Of a stretch of 25,606 nucleotides of DNA, positions 9,863 through 17,241 are shown in pieces. Both the position numbers and the translations under genes were made by a program. The first letter of the stretch is position 1. Every line of letters begins with the position of its first letter. Under the pieces are notes generated by a model that was not told where the DNA came from, ran no database searches, and saw nothing but the letters and a program-made list of their open reading frames with translations. The DNA is from Bacillota bacterium. GTDB taxonomy: Bacteria; Bacillota; Bacilli; Bacillales_A; Planococcaceae. The stretch lies in the NCBI GenBank assembly GCA_023405135.1, contig JAEXYZ010000064.1, positions 1-25,606 of the forward strand. Direction: 5' to 3'.

Positions 9863-10073
9863 GGATAAAAATTAGAACTAACTCGTTTCAAAAAATCAAA
9901 CATAAAAATCATATTATTTTAAGAAAAGACTTCGAATATAAAAATTTGAAGATACAATGTATTCCGGTTAATCAATTATGAATTTAAAAAAGTAAAAGGG
10001 GGAATGAAGAGCAAGAATCGTGTTAGAAAATTAGTTTTACAAATTTTTTATTAAATCAAAGGAGAAATTTCAA

Positions 10074-10489
10074 ATGAAATGTGCAATTTATATCCGTACA
10101 GGAGGTAAAAACAACCAAGCTTTTCAAGTAAAAACACAATCAGAGCGACTTGAACACTTTATTGCAGAACAGAACTGGGAGTTATGCGATTCCTATATTG
10201 ATATTGGTTCAGGTTCAAATAAGTATAAAAGATTACAAGCACTGATTGAAGATGTCCAAAATTGTAAATTTGATGTTATTTTGGCAACCGACGTATCCCG
10301 TCTATTTAGACATTTGGATTCAGCAATTAATTGAAAGAACTTTGTGCAACGAAAAAAATCCATATTATCACATTAGATAATAACATCAATACTCTTCACC
10401 ACGACGTAGATAAAATTGATCTTTATGCTTGGATGATTGACCATGAATCCAAAATAAACAGCCAAATAATTAAAAACGGCATAAGGTAA
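10074..10489 (+). pseudogene. Decayed serine recombinase (catalytic domain remnant)
   Basis: The first 86 codons (10074-10334) encode a resolvase/invertase-type N-terminal domain: YIRT, then Q-SERL, then FDVILATDVSRLFRH, which is the helix carrying conserved arginines. The frame then hits a stop, and the domain continues in another frame from 10331 to 10489 (KIHIITLDNNINTL, then DLYAWMIDHESKINSQ) up to a stop just where the catalytic domain would end. The catalytic serine normally after YxRVS is missing; the sequence reads YIRTGG. The DNA-binding domain is absent. The frameshift, missing serine and truncation together mean the gene is inactive. A good AAAGGAG ribosome site precedes the ATG. 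It may be a relic of the element that brought BREX here. Confidence 0.8.
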
Positions 10490-10557
10490 GCTTATTTAGA
10501 AAAACAAAATCCAACTCTAAAAACTAATTAAAATATATCGTAACCCAACAACAAGCG

Positions 10558-10620
10558 AAAACCGCAGAGGTTACTTAGCCACTTAATGAATAGTCGGCTA
10601 TGTAATTCTGCGGTTTTTTA
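10558..10620 (+). terminator. Rho-independent terminator after the recombinase remnant
   Basis: A long stem pairs AAAACCGCAGA and following bases with the downstream copy TCTGCGGTTTT; the arms continue inward to TTAGCC/GGCTAT with one bulge. A T-run follows on the plus strand (GGTTTTTTA). It separates the recombinase remnant from the excisionase-integrase unit. Confidence 0.8.
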
Positions 10621-10702
10621 TATTCGGAAGGAGAAAAAAGATAACATAGTAAAAGAAATTTATTAGGTCTAACAACACAATGAACATTAAACAATTCAGA
10701 AT

Positions 10703-10732
10703 TTAACAGGTTAATTTAAACAACTTTATAAT
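10703..10732 (+). promoter_or_regulatory. Sigma-A promoter for the excisionase-integrase unit
   Basis: TTAACA (10703-10708, 5 of 6 matches) and a perfect TATAAT (10727-10732) are spaced by 18 bp, 40 bp before the excisionase ATG. This is one of the best promoter matches in the island. Confidence 0.65.
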
Positions 10733-10771
10733 TCAATAAAACTTAAAAGAACAAGGAGAATTAACACTACA

Positions 10772-10996
10772 ATGGCTAACACAAAAAAGTTCACAACATG
10801 GGAGTCTCTCCCTGATACTTTAACAGCACTTCACATTTCACAATTTCTCGGTATTTCAAGAAGAAGGGTCTATGAGCTATTTCAAACGCGAGTAGAACAC
10901 GGCGGTATACCCAACTTCTCAATTGGCACATCAAAAAGGGTTGAAAAATCAGACTTTATACAATGGATTATACAGTTGAAAAAAAAACAAGCTTAA
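10772..10996 (+). CDS. xis: Excisionase-like helix-turn-helix protein
   Basis: A 74-aa protein with the compact winged-helix fold expected of excisionases and the MerR-like helix_turn_helix_17 group. LTALHISQFLGISRRRVYEL at residues 17-36 is the helix-turn-helix, and IPNFSIGTSKRVEKSDFIQWI forms the wing and last helix typical of this family, in which R/K residues contact DNA. An AAGGAGA ribosome site (10753-10759) lies upstream and a strong promoter 40 bp before. It sits directly upstream of a tyrosine integrase in the same direction, which is the usual xis-int order. It probably directs the adjacent integrase towards excision. It could instead be a plain repressor, since the fold is shared. 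Confidence 0.75.
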   Translation: MANTKKFTTWESLPDTLTALHISQFLGISRRRVYELFQTRVEHGGIPNFSIGTSKRVEKSDFIQWIIQLKKKQA

Positions 10997-11128
10997 CGGC
11001 AATTCAACACAAGAAGGTGGAGAAGGCACCAGAACTGTTATTGAATCTGCTTTCTTCTGCCTTCCAAAAAATTTATTAAATATTTGATTTTATTCAATAC
11101 AGGAAAGAATCGAGGTTGGACACAAATT

Positions 11129-12340
11129 ATGAAAGGACATTTTAGAAAAAGAGGTTGTAAATGCCCTCCTAACAATTGCACTTGCGGTAAAACTTGGTCA
11201 TTTATAATTGATGTGGGGAAGGACCCAGAGACAGGTAAAAGGAAACAAGAATCTGGAAGCGGCTTTAAAACAAGACAAGAAGCCGAGGCAGCAGCCGCCG
11301 CATTAATTACGGAAGTAAATAAAGGTACATTTATTAAAGAATCAAATATTTTATTTAAAGATTGGGCTAACGAATGGCTACCGCTTTATATTGAAAGAAA
11401 TGGACCAAAGCCCTCAACTATACGTCTAAGGCAATACAGCATTAAAAAGTTATTGCCTTATTTTACCCATTTAAAGCTAAAAAGCATCTCAGAAGAAATG
11501 TATCAAGCAGCATTAAATGATTTAAAAGACCAAAATTTTGCTCGAAGCACCTTAGAAGGGGTGCATACCACTGCAAAAATGATTTTTAAAATGGCTGTTA
11601 ATAAAAGAATGTTAAAAATAGACCCAACACTAAATGCTTATATAAAAAAAGACCCCCAAGTTATTATAGAAACCGATGAAGAAGACCTACCTTTATTCCT
11701 TGAAAGAAAAGAACTTGAATTGTTTCTAAAAACTGTAAGAGATAAAGGCCTATTTATGGATGATGTTATATTTACTACACTGTCATCCACTGGAATACGT
11801 GTCGGTGAATTGGTAGTACTCAAGTGGAGAGATATAGATTTCAATAAGCGCACTATTCATGTTACCAAAACTTATTTTAATCCAGATAACAACACAATTA
11901 AATTCCAATTAGTTCCTCCAAAGACCAAAAATTCCCGACGGAAAATTGTGGTAAGTAAAGTAGTTATCGACATATTAAAAAAACATAAGGAGGAACAAGA
12001 AAAAATTATTAAACATTTAGGCAACTCCTACAGTGACTATGGCTATGTATTTGCTAATGTTAACCGCCATCCCGGTTATCCAATCTTAATTAAATTTGTT
12101 GAAAGCCGTATGGCTCGGTTATTAAAGAAGGCAGAGTTAAATCCAGCGCTTACTCCACACTCTCTTCGTCATACACATACATCCCTACTTGCCGAAGCAG
12201 GAGTAAAGCTAGAAGAAATTAAGGAGCGGCTGGGCCACGAAGATGATGAGGTAACTGAAAGGATATACCTTCATGTAACTAACGTAATGAAAACAGAAGC
12301 CGCTGATAAATTTAGTAAACATATGGGCGGCCTTATATAA
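11129..12340 (+). CDS. int: Tyrosine integrase 1 of the island
   Basis: A 403-aa site-specific recombinase that would insert and excise the island. A Cys-rich start (C10, C12, C17, C19: CKC then CTC) is followed by an arm-binding-like domain, a SAM-like core-binding domain at about 75-170, and the catalytic domain. Catalytic residues are visible: R224 in TGIRVGEL, K265 in PPKTK, H344 and R347 in HSLRH, H370 in RLGH and nucleophile Y380 in RIYLHVT. The set is complete, so it is probably active. I chose the ATG at 11129, since it aligns exactly with the second integrase; a TTG at 11084 would add 15 residues without a good ribosome site. It follows xis by about 130 bp. Confidence 0.92.
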   Translation: MKGHFRKRGCKCPPNNCTCGKTWSFIIDVGKDPETGKRKQESGSGFKTRQEAEAAAAALITEVNKGTFIKESNILFKDWANEWLPLYIERNGPKPSTIRLRQYSIKKLLPYFTHLKLKSISEEMYQAALNDLKDQNFARSTLEGVHTTAKMIFKMAVNKRMLKIDPTLNAYIKKDPQVIIETDEEDLPLFLERKELELFLKTVRDKGLFMDDVIFTTLSSTGIRVGELVVLKWRDIDFNKRTIHVTKTYFNPDNNTIKFQLVPPKTKNSRRKIVVSKVVIDILKKHKEEQEKIIKHLGNSYSDYGYVFANVNRHPGYPILIKFVESRMARLLKKAELNPALTPHSLRHTHTSLLAEAGVKLEEIKERLGHEDDEVTERIYLHVTNVMKTEAADKFSKHMGGLI

Positions 12341-12346
12341 GCATCC

Positions 12347-12381
12347 ATTGAAAGCAAAATGCCAGCATTTTCGCTTTCAAT
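12347..12381. terminator. Hairpin after integrase 1
   Basis: A 9-bp perfect stem ATTGAAAGC/GCTTTCAAT continues inward with AAAATG/CATTTT after a one-base bulge, and the loop is four bases. It starts seven bases past the integrase 1 stop, and the DUF7662 gene converges on it. There is no clear T-run, so it may be a weak terminator or an RNA-stabilising hairpin. Confidence 0.5.
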
Positions 12382-12397
12382 ATACATATTGTTCATT

Positions 12398-12661
12398 CTA
12401 ATTATTTTCTTTCTCGTATGAAACAAACTCAACTTTCTTCTCCTTCAAATTTGGTTTTGCTGTAAACCCTGCTTCTGTCCATGAATAAGCCTGAGTGTGT
12501 TGCGAGGCACCATCCCACCATGCCATGTATTTTAATGCAGATATTGGAAGTTGAAATCCAAGTATTTCTTCTACTTCTAAAAATGTCATAACTATACGAT
12601 TTGAACCCTTTGATTTTAAAAATTTATTTAGAGGTTCGTATTTGCTTCCTCTTGTATGCAA
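12398..12661 (-). CDS. Small DUF7662-like protein between the integrases
   Basis: About 87 aa, opposite in direction to the integrases. It carries a pattern I recognise as the DUF7662 domain: KYEPLNKFLKSKG, then MTFLEVEEILGFQLPISA, then the conserved AWWDG and a QA-W-AGF segment. The function of the domain is unknown; it is found in many prokaryotes, often in accessory DNA. The frame is open to a TTG at 12691, but the GGGG site abuts that codon. The TTG at 12661 has AAGGGA nine bases upstream, so I prefer it. The gene ends 57 bp from integrase 1 and is flanked by two integrases, so it is cargo of the younger or combined element. No catalytic residues can be named. Confidence 0.65.
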   Translation of the reverse strand: MHTRGSKYEPLNKFLKSKGSNRIVMTFLEVEEILGFQLPISALKYMAWWDGASQHTQAYSWTEAGFTAKPNLKEKKVEFVSYEKENN

Positions 12662-12856
12662 TTCGGCCACTCCCTTAATCGATTTAAACAATCCCCTAGA
12701 TATATTTACTTAATATTATCATTATTAATATCTGAAAGAGCAGGCAAGAATTACACTCATCTCTCTTGGTATTAACAAGTTGAATTATTCAAACTAACTC
12801 TGGGCATAATGGACATTTGAAACAAAATTACTAAGAAAGTGAGGTTTTTTGATGAA

Positions 12857-14068
12857 ATGAAAGGCCATTTTTACAGAAGGGGCTGCAAGTGCAAAAAGAA
12901 AAAATGTACTTGTGGTTCCAAGTGGGCTTTTATGGTTGATATCGGAATTGATCCAGTAACCGGGAAACGCAAACAAAAGGGAAAAGGGGGTTTTAAGACT
13001 AAGCAAGAAGCTGAAGCAGCTGCTGCCGCTCTTATTCATGAGGTAGAAGAAGGAATGTATGTGGAAGAAACCCATCAAACATTCAGTGACTTTTCAAAAG
13101 AGTGGCTTACCGTCTATCGAGATTCAAAAGATGTGAAACCGGGGACAATTCGTGTCAGACTGCATGAAATAGGCAAATTGATGCCCTATTTTGCTCAGTT
13201 AAAATTAAGGGATATAACACGGAAGAGATATCAGGATGCTTTAAATGATTTAAAAGGACAAGGTTATTCTGATAGCACAATGGATGGGATACATCGAACC
13301 GGAAGAATGATTTTTCGAAAAGCACTGGAACTAGAGATAATTAAAAAAAATCCAACAGAGTATGCCTATCTTAAAAAGGATAAGAAAACCATTGAGCAAT
13401 TGGAGGAAGAAGAAGTTCCAAAATACCTTGAAAAAGAAGAACTTGCTCTGTTTCTTAAAACCGCGAGGGAACAGGGGCTTGAATTAGACTACTTGATATT
13501 CCTTATTCTGTCATACACCGGAATCAGGGTAGGAGAATTAGTTGCTCTTAAATGGAAAGATGTTGATTTTAAAAACCATACGATCAGCATAACCAAAACG
13601 TATTACAATCCAAATAATAATACTCTGGAATATCAGCTAGTCACACCAAAAACCAGAAAATCACGACGAAAAATCATTGTGGATGAAGAAGTGATACATG
13701 AATTGAAGAAACATAAAAATGTTCAAGAGGAAGTCATCAAACGGTTAGGGGATGCTTACCATAATGAAGACTTTATCTTTGCCAAAATAGAACGGCAATT
13801 TGGATATCCCATTGTCATAAAAACCGTTCAAAACAGAATGGCGAGGCTGCTTAGGATTGCAGAACTAAATTCTGAGTTAACACCACATTCATTAAGGCAT
13901 ACGCATACATCACTTCTTGCCGAAGCTGGTGTCTCACTCGAACAGATTATGGACAGACTTGGACATTCCGATGATCAAATCACGAAAAATGTTTATCTCC
14001 ATGTAACCCAAGAAATGAAAAAAGAAGCTTCCCACAAGTTTGCTCAACTCATGAGAAGCCTCGATTAA
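12857..14068 (+). CDS. int: Tyrosine integrase 2, next to groEL
   Basis: A second 403-aa tyrosine recombinase. It aligns with the first without a single gap; my hand count gives about 57% identity. The same Cys-rich start (C10, C12, C17, C19), R224 in TGIRVGEL, K265 in TPKTR, H344/R347 in HSLRH, H370 and Y380 in NVYLHVT are all present, so it also looks intact. Start: ATG at 12857, with a GTGAGG site at 12839-12844 and alignment to integrase 1 in support; GTG at 12839 would add six residues. It ends 82 bp from the 3' end of groEL, converging on it. That location suggests it catalysed insertion beside groEL. The DNA identity of the two genes is clearly lower, so this is not a recent tandem copy. 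Confidence 0.93.
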   Translation: MKGHFYRRGCKCKKKKCTCGSKWAFMVDIGIDPVTGKRKQKGKGGFKTKQEAEAAAAALIHEVEEGMYVEETHQTFSDFSKEWLTVYRDSKDVKPGTIRVRLHEIGKLMPYFAQLKLRDITRKRYQDALNDLKGQGYSDSTMDGIHRTGRMIFRKALELEIIKKNPTEYAYLKKDKKTIEQLEEEEVPKYLEKEELALFLKTAREQGLELDYLIFLILSYTGIRVGELVALKWKDVDFKNHTISITKTYYNPNNNTLEYQLVTPKTRKSRRKIIVDEEVIHELKKHKNVQEEVIKRLGDAYHNEDFIFAKIERQFGYPIVIKTVQNRMARLLRIAELNSELTPHSLRHTHTSLLAEAGVSLEQIMDRLGHSDDQITKNVYLHVTQEMKKEASHKFAQLMRSLD

Positions 14069-14076
14069 AATCCTCT

Positions 14077-14097
14077 ATGTTAACAAAATGTTAACAT
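14077..14097. repeat. Paired palindromes ATGTTAACA-AA-ATGTTAACAT
   Basis: Two copies of the self-complementary ATGTTAACA(T) sit two bases apart, starting eight bases after the integrase 2 stop. They could be integrase or regulator binding sites near the island boundary, or a small hairpin after int2. Confidence 0.55.
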
Positions 14098-14115
14098 CAC
14101 ACTCTCATCTTACAT

Positions 14116-14138
14116 AAAACCCAGTTATATCAAGGGTT
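14116..14138 (-). terminator. Probable weak terminator after groEL
   Basis: On the minus strand AACCC, an 11-base loop and GGGTT are followed by TTTTATG, beginning 12 bases after the groEL stop. The stem is short, so strength is doubtful. The same block is a candidate for the integration core site. Confidence 0.45.
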
Positions 14139-14149
14139 GGAGGCACTTA

Positions 14150-15784
14150 TTACATCATGCCGCCCATTCCGCCCATGCCACTCATATCAGGCATAGCTGG
14201 GCCAGCTGGTTCTGGAATGTCAGCTACTACTGCTTCAGTAGTTAAGAATAGAGCAGCTACAGATGCAGCGTTTTGAAGAGCTGAACGAGTTACTTTTGCA
14301 GGGTCTACTACACCAGCTTCAATCATATTTACCCATTCACCGTTAGCAGCATTGAAACCAATACCTGTTTCTTCGCGTTTTAAGCGGTCAACGATAATTG
14401 AACCTTCAAGACCTGCGTTGTTAGCAATTTGACGTACTGGTTCTTCTAAAGCACGTAATACGATACGTACACCAGTAGCAACGTCACCTTCAACTGTATC
14501 AAGTACTTTTTCAACTGCTCCGTATACGTTAAGAAGTGCAGTACCACCACCTGATACAATACCTTCTTCAACAGCAGCACGAGTAGAGTTTAATGCATCT
14601 TCAATACGAAGTTTACGTTCTTTTAATTCTGTTTCTGTTGCAGCACCAACTTTGATTACTGCTACACCGCCAGCTAATTTAGCAAGACGCTCTTGTAATT
14701 TTTCTTTATCGAATTCAGAAGTAGTTTCAGCAATTTGAGAACGGATTTGGTTAACACGAGCTTCGATTGCATCGCTATTTCCTGCACCTTCTACAATTGT
14801 TGTGTAATCTTTAGAAACTACTACTTTAGCAGCATGACCTAAAGAACTTACATCAGCTGTTTTTAACTCTAAGCCAAGTTCTGAAGTAATTACTTGACCA
14901 CCAGTTAGAATCGCAATATCTTCTAACATTGCTTTACGACGATCACCGAAGCCAGGAGCTTTTACAGCAACTACGTTAAATGTACCGCGAAGTTTATTTA
15001 AGATTAAAGTAGTAAGAGCTTCACCTTCGATATCTTCAGCAATGATTAATAATGGACGGCTTTGTTGAACAACTTGTTCAAGTAATGGAAGAATTTCTTG
15101 GATGCTTGAAACTTTTTTATCAGTAATTAAAATGTATGGATTTTCTAACACAGCTTCCATTTTATCTGTATCAGTTACCATATAGTGAGATACATAACCG
15201 CGATCGAATTGCATACCTTCTACTACATCAAGTTCTGTAGTGAAGCCTTTAGATTCTTCAATTGTAATAACACCGTCAGTACCAACACGTTCCATCGCAT
15301 CAGCAATGTACTCGCCTACTTCTTCATCAGCAGCAGAAATTGCAGCAACTTGTGCAATCGCTTCTTTGTTTTCTACAGGACGAGAAATTGCTTGTAATTC
15401 TTCAATTGCTGCAGCAACAGCTTTGTCCATACCTTTACGAATACCTACTGGGTTTGCACCAGCTGTTACGTTTTTAAGACCTTCACGAATCATCGCTTGT
15501 GCTAGAACAGTTGCAGTTGTTGTACCGTCACCAGCGATTTCATTTGTTTTTGAAGCAACTTCAGCAACAAGTTTTGCACCCATGTTTTCATATGGGTTTT
15601 CAAGTTCGATTTCTTTTGCAATTGTTACACCATCATTTGTAATTAATGGAGAACCGAATTTTTTTTCTAAAACTACATTACGACCTTTTGGACCTAAAGT
15701 TACTTTTACTGCGTTTGCTAATTTATCAACACCTTGTAGCATAAGCGTACGAGCTTCTTCTGAGAATTTAATATCTTTTGCCAT
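14150..15784 (-). CDS. groEL: GroEL 60-kDa chaperonin
   Basis: This 544-aa protein forms the double-ring chaperonin that folds cytoplasmic proteins using ATP together with GroES. Family sequence is unmistakable: MAKDIKFSEEARTLMLQGVD at the start, the ATP-binding LGPKGRNVVLEKKFG near 31-45 and GDGTTTATVLAQAM near 86-99, and the flexible GGMGGMM-type tail. The ATG at 15784 has GGAGG eight bases upstream; five extra in-frame codons upstream are not needed. Length is normal. It is the second gene of groES-groEL, under CIRCE. The 3' end (methionine-glycine tail) abuts the island, and the coding sequence is intact, so any integration preserved the reading frame. Confidence 0.99.
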   Translation of the reverse strand: MAKDIKFSEEARTLMLQGVDKLANAVKVTLGPKGRNVVLEKKFGSPLITNDGVTIAKEIELENPYENMGAKLVAEVASKTNEIAGDGTTTATVLAQAMIREGLKNVTAGANPVGIRKGMDKAVAAAIEELQAISRPVENKEAIAQVAAISAADEEVGEYIADAMERVGTDGVITIEESKGFTTELDVVEGMQFDRGYVSHYMVTDTDKMEAVLENPYILITDKKVSSIQEILPLLEQVVQQSRPLLIIAEDIEGEALTTLILNKLRGTFNVVAVKAPGFGDRRKAMLEDIAILTGGQVITSELGLELKTADVSSLGHAAKVVVSKDYTTIVEGAGNSDAIEARVNQIRSQIAETTSEFDKEKLQERLAKLAGGVAVIKVGAATETELKERKLRIEDALNSTRAAVEEGIVSGGGTALLNVYGAVEKVLDTVEGDVATGVRIVLRALEEPVRQIANNAGLEGSIIVDRLKREETGIGFNAANGEWVNMIEAGVVDPAKVTRSALQNAASVAALFLTTEAVVADIPEPAGPAMPDMSGMGGMGGMM

Positions 15785-15834
15785 TTTGCTTACCTCCAAA
15801 TTTTATATTCTATTCAAAAATCAGTAGTAGCATG

Positions 15835-15871
15835 TGAGCGCCAAACAATTCATAGTATGTAGAGGCGCTCA
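15835..15871. other. Hairpin in the groES-groEL intergenic spacer
   Basis: Perfect 8-bp arms TGAGCGCC and GGCGCTCA are separated by 21 bases in the 114-bp spacer between groES and groEL. There is no T-run, so it is not a typical terminator. It could tune the relative amounts of groES and groEL mRNA. Confidence 0.6.
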
Positions 15872-15898
15872 TTACTTAAGATTTACATTTCATCAATT

Positions 15899-16183
15899 TT
15901 AGCCGATAACAGCTAATACATCACTTTCACGGAGAATTAAATATTCTTTACCTTCATATTTCACTTCTGTGCCTGAATATTTAGAGAAGATGATAAGATC
16001 GCCTTCTTTTACATCAAGCTCGACACGTGTGCCGTTATCTAGTACACGACCTGTTCCCACAGCAACAACTTTACCCTCTTGTGGTTTTTCTTTTGCTGAA
16101 TCTGGAAGTACAATTCCGAATTGTGATTTTTCTTCCACCTCAACTAGTTCGATAATGATACGATCACCTAATGGTCTTAACAA
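15899..16183 (-). CDS. groES: GroES 10-kDa co-chaperonin
   Basis: The 94-aa lid of the GroEL chaperonin. LRPLGDRIIIELVEVEEKSQ at the start, the mobile loop around residues 17-33 (with FGIVLP), EGKVVAVGTG and YLILRESDVLAVIG at the end are all standard. The start is TTG at 16183: AGGAGG lies nine bases upstream, and the protein then begins M-L-R-P-L-G-D like its relatives. Another in-frame TTG at 16192 lies against the ribosome site and is unlikely. It is first in the groESL operon with CIRCE and a sigma-A promoter upstream, so it should be repressed by HrcA and induced by heat. Confidence 0.98.
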   Translation of the reverse strand: MLRPLGDRIIIELVEVEEKSQFGIVLPDSAKEKPQEGKVVAVGTGRVLDNGTRVELDVKEGDLIIFSKYSGTEVKYEGKEYLILRESDVLAVIG

Positions 16184-16223
16184 GTGAAACAACCTCCTAC
16201 AAATTTTAGTTTGTATATCTTTA

Positions 16224-16250
16224 TTAGCACTCTCTTCATACGAGTGCTAA
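16224..16250 (-). promoter_or_regulatory. CIRCE operator (HrcA-binding site)
   Basis: A perfect CIRCE: TTAGCACTC, nine bases, GAGTGCTAA. It lies just downstream of the -10 of the groES promoter and before the ribosome site, where the HrcA repressor acts in this group. It is the clearest regulatory site in the window. Confidence 0.98.
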
Positions 16251-16260
16251 CACAATTATT

Positions 16261-16289
16261 ATAATAATGAATTCATTTTACTTTTGCAA
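16261..16289 (-). promoter_or_regulatory. Sigma-A promoter of groES-groEL
   Basis: TTGCAA (16284-16289) and TATTAT (16261-16266) with exactly 17 bp between, ending 11 bp before CIRCE. The spacing and placement agree with the groESL promoters of Bacillus. Confidence 0.8.
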
Positions 16290-16382
16290 GTCAGAAACAT
16301 AAAAATTTTTGTTTTAATTTCCATATTCATCTACAATATATATGGAGGCTTTTATCAAATCACCTGTGATAGTTTAGCTATT

Positions 16383-16434
16383 TATTCTATGTTTTAAACT
16401 CTATTTTATATTCTATGTTTCAAACTCTATTTTT
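16383..16434. repeat. 26-bp tandem repeat upstream of ydiL
   Basis: Two adjacent 26-bp copies starting TATTCTATGTTT, differing at two positions (TTTTAAACTC versus TTTCAAACTC, and the last base), end 20 bp before the ydiL start. They may contain or disturb the promoter. Confidence 0.75.
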
Positions 16435-16454
16435 AGAAAGAGGGATTTTTTCTA

Positions 16455-17192
16455 TTGAGTACGACTACTAAGTTCCAAACACAAAAAACCGCATTTTATG
16501 TATTGATTACTTACGTTCTTTTTCAACTATCAGCCTTTATACTATTTATTCCACCTATAAGGAGTTTTTTCCTTCAATTTATAAACAAAGATGGTATTGA
16601 AGCGGGCATTGCCTTAGCTGGTTGGTGGTCTGCTATTACGGCGATTATTACATTTATAATTTGTTTAATATTAATAAATAAAAATAAAAACTTTTGGAAT
16701 ATCTTTAAAGGGGAAAAGGCATCGATACCTGTTTCAATAGGTTGGGGAATTATTGGATTTTTCCTTGTTTATCTCGGACAATCAATTGGAGCAATGATTG
16801 AATTAGCCCTTGGTATTGATTACGGCTCTGAAAATACAGAAACCATTATGCGTGTAACGGAAATTGCACCGATTATGATTGTTGCCACTGTATTTTTTGG
16901 TCCAATATTAGAAGAATTTGTTTTCCGCCGTGTTGTATTCGGATCACTTATACAAACTCAAAACTTTTGGGTTGCGAGTATCGTTAGTGCAATTGCTTTT
17001 GCAGTAATTCATCTAGATTTTACACATATTATTCTTTATACTATTTGCGGTTTTATCTTTGCATTTCTTTATTATAAAACACGGAGATTACTTACTTCGA
17101 TTATTGCTCATATGATGTTAAACGGTTTTGTTACATTGGTTCAATTAAATGCAGATAAGCTTCAGCAACTTATAGATCAAGTACCAAAATAA
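16455..17192 (+). CDS. ydiL: CPBP-family intramembrane metalloprotease (YdiL-like)
   Basis: A 245-aa integral membrane protein with about seven hydrophobic segments. It has the CPBP/Abi protease motifs: EEFVFRR at residues 153-159, H186 in FAVIHLD, and H219 with N223 in IIAHMMLN. These are the metal-binding and catalytic residues of the family, whose members process prenylated or membrane peptides or act in bacteriocin immunity. The natural substrate here is unknown. Start: TTG at 16455 with a GAGGG site about eleven bases upstream. It is divergent from groES, which is the position of ydiL in B. subtilis. It ends in a strong hairpin shared with tatC. Confidence 0.93.
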   Translation: MSTTTKFQTQKTAFYVLITYVLFQLSAFILFIPPIRSFFLQFINKDGIEAGIALAGWWSAITAIITFIICLILINKNKNFWNIFKGEKASIPVSIGWGIIGFFLVYLGQSIGAMIELALGIDYGSENTETIMRVTEIAPIMIVATVFFGPILEEFVFRRVVFGSLIQTQNFWVASIVSAIAFAVIHLDFTHIILYTICGFIFAFLYYKTRRLLTSIIAHMMLNGFVTLVQLNADKLQQLIDQVPK

Positions 17193-17197
17193 ACAAA

Positions 17198-17235
17198 AAG
17201 CCTATTTTCGAACAATTCATTTCGAAAATAGGCTT
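17198..17235. terminator. Bidirectional terminator between ydiL and tatC
   Basis: A perfect 15-bp stem AAGCCTATTTTCGAA/TTCGAAAATAGGCTT with an 8-base loop. T-rich runs follow on both strands (AATTTTTTATTG on plus, TTTTTGTTTATTTT on minus), so it serves both converging genes. Confidence 0.92.
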
Positions 17236-17241
17236 AATTTT

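Larger units (their letters stand above)
9626..10073. other. 448-bp AT-rich gene-free strip between divergent BREX and recombinase genes
   Basis: No convincing gene lies here. It carries the BREX promoter candidate, an AGATAGT/ACTATCT inverted repeat (9726-9732 and 9773-9779), and a 37-bp palindrome centred near 9844. It is very AT-rich. Because it separates divergent genes it is the natural place for operators of both. Confidence 0.7.

Noticed and set aside
10004..10054. 16-codon open frame (MKSKN...) upstream of the recombinase
   Set aside because: The GGGGG stretch lies only one base from the ATG and nothing supports a leader peptide.
12794..13078. 94-aa open frame antisense to integrase 2
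   Set aside because: It lies opposite the conserved N-terminal region of the integrase, has no family match, and mirrors its codons.
15240..15827. 195-aa open frame antisense to groEL
   Set aside because: A known artefact of groEL codon use; serine and alanine-rich translation with no domain.
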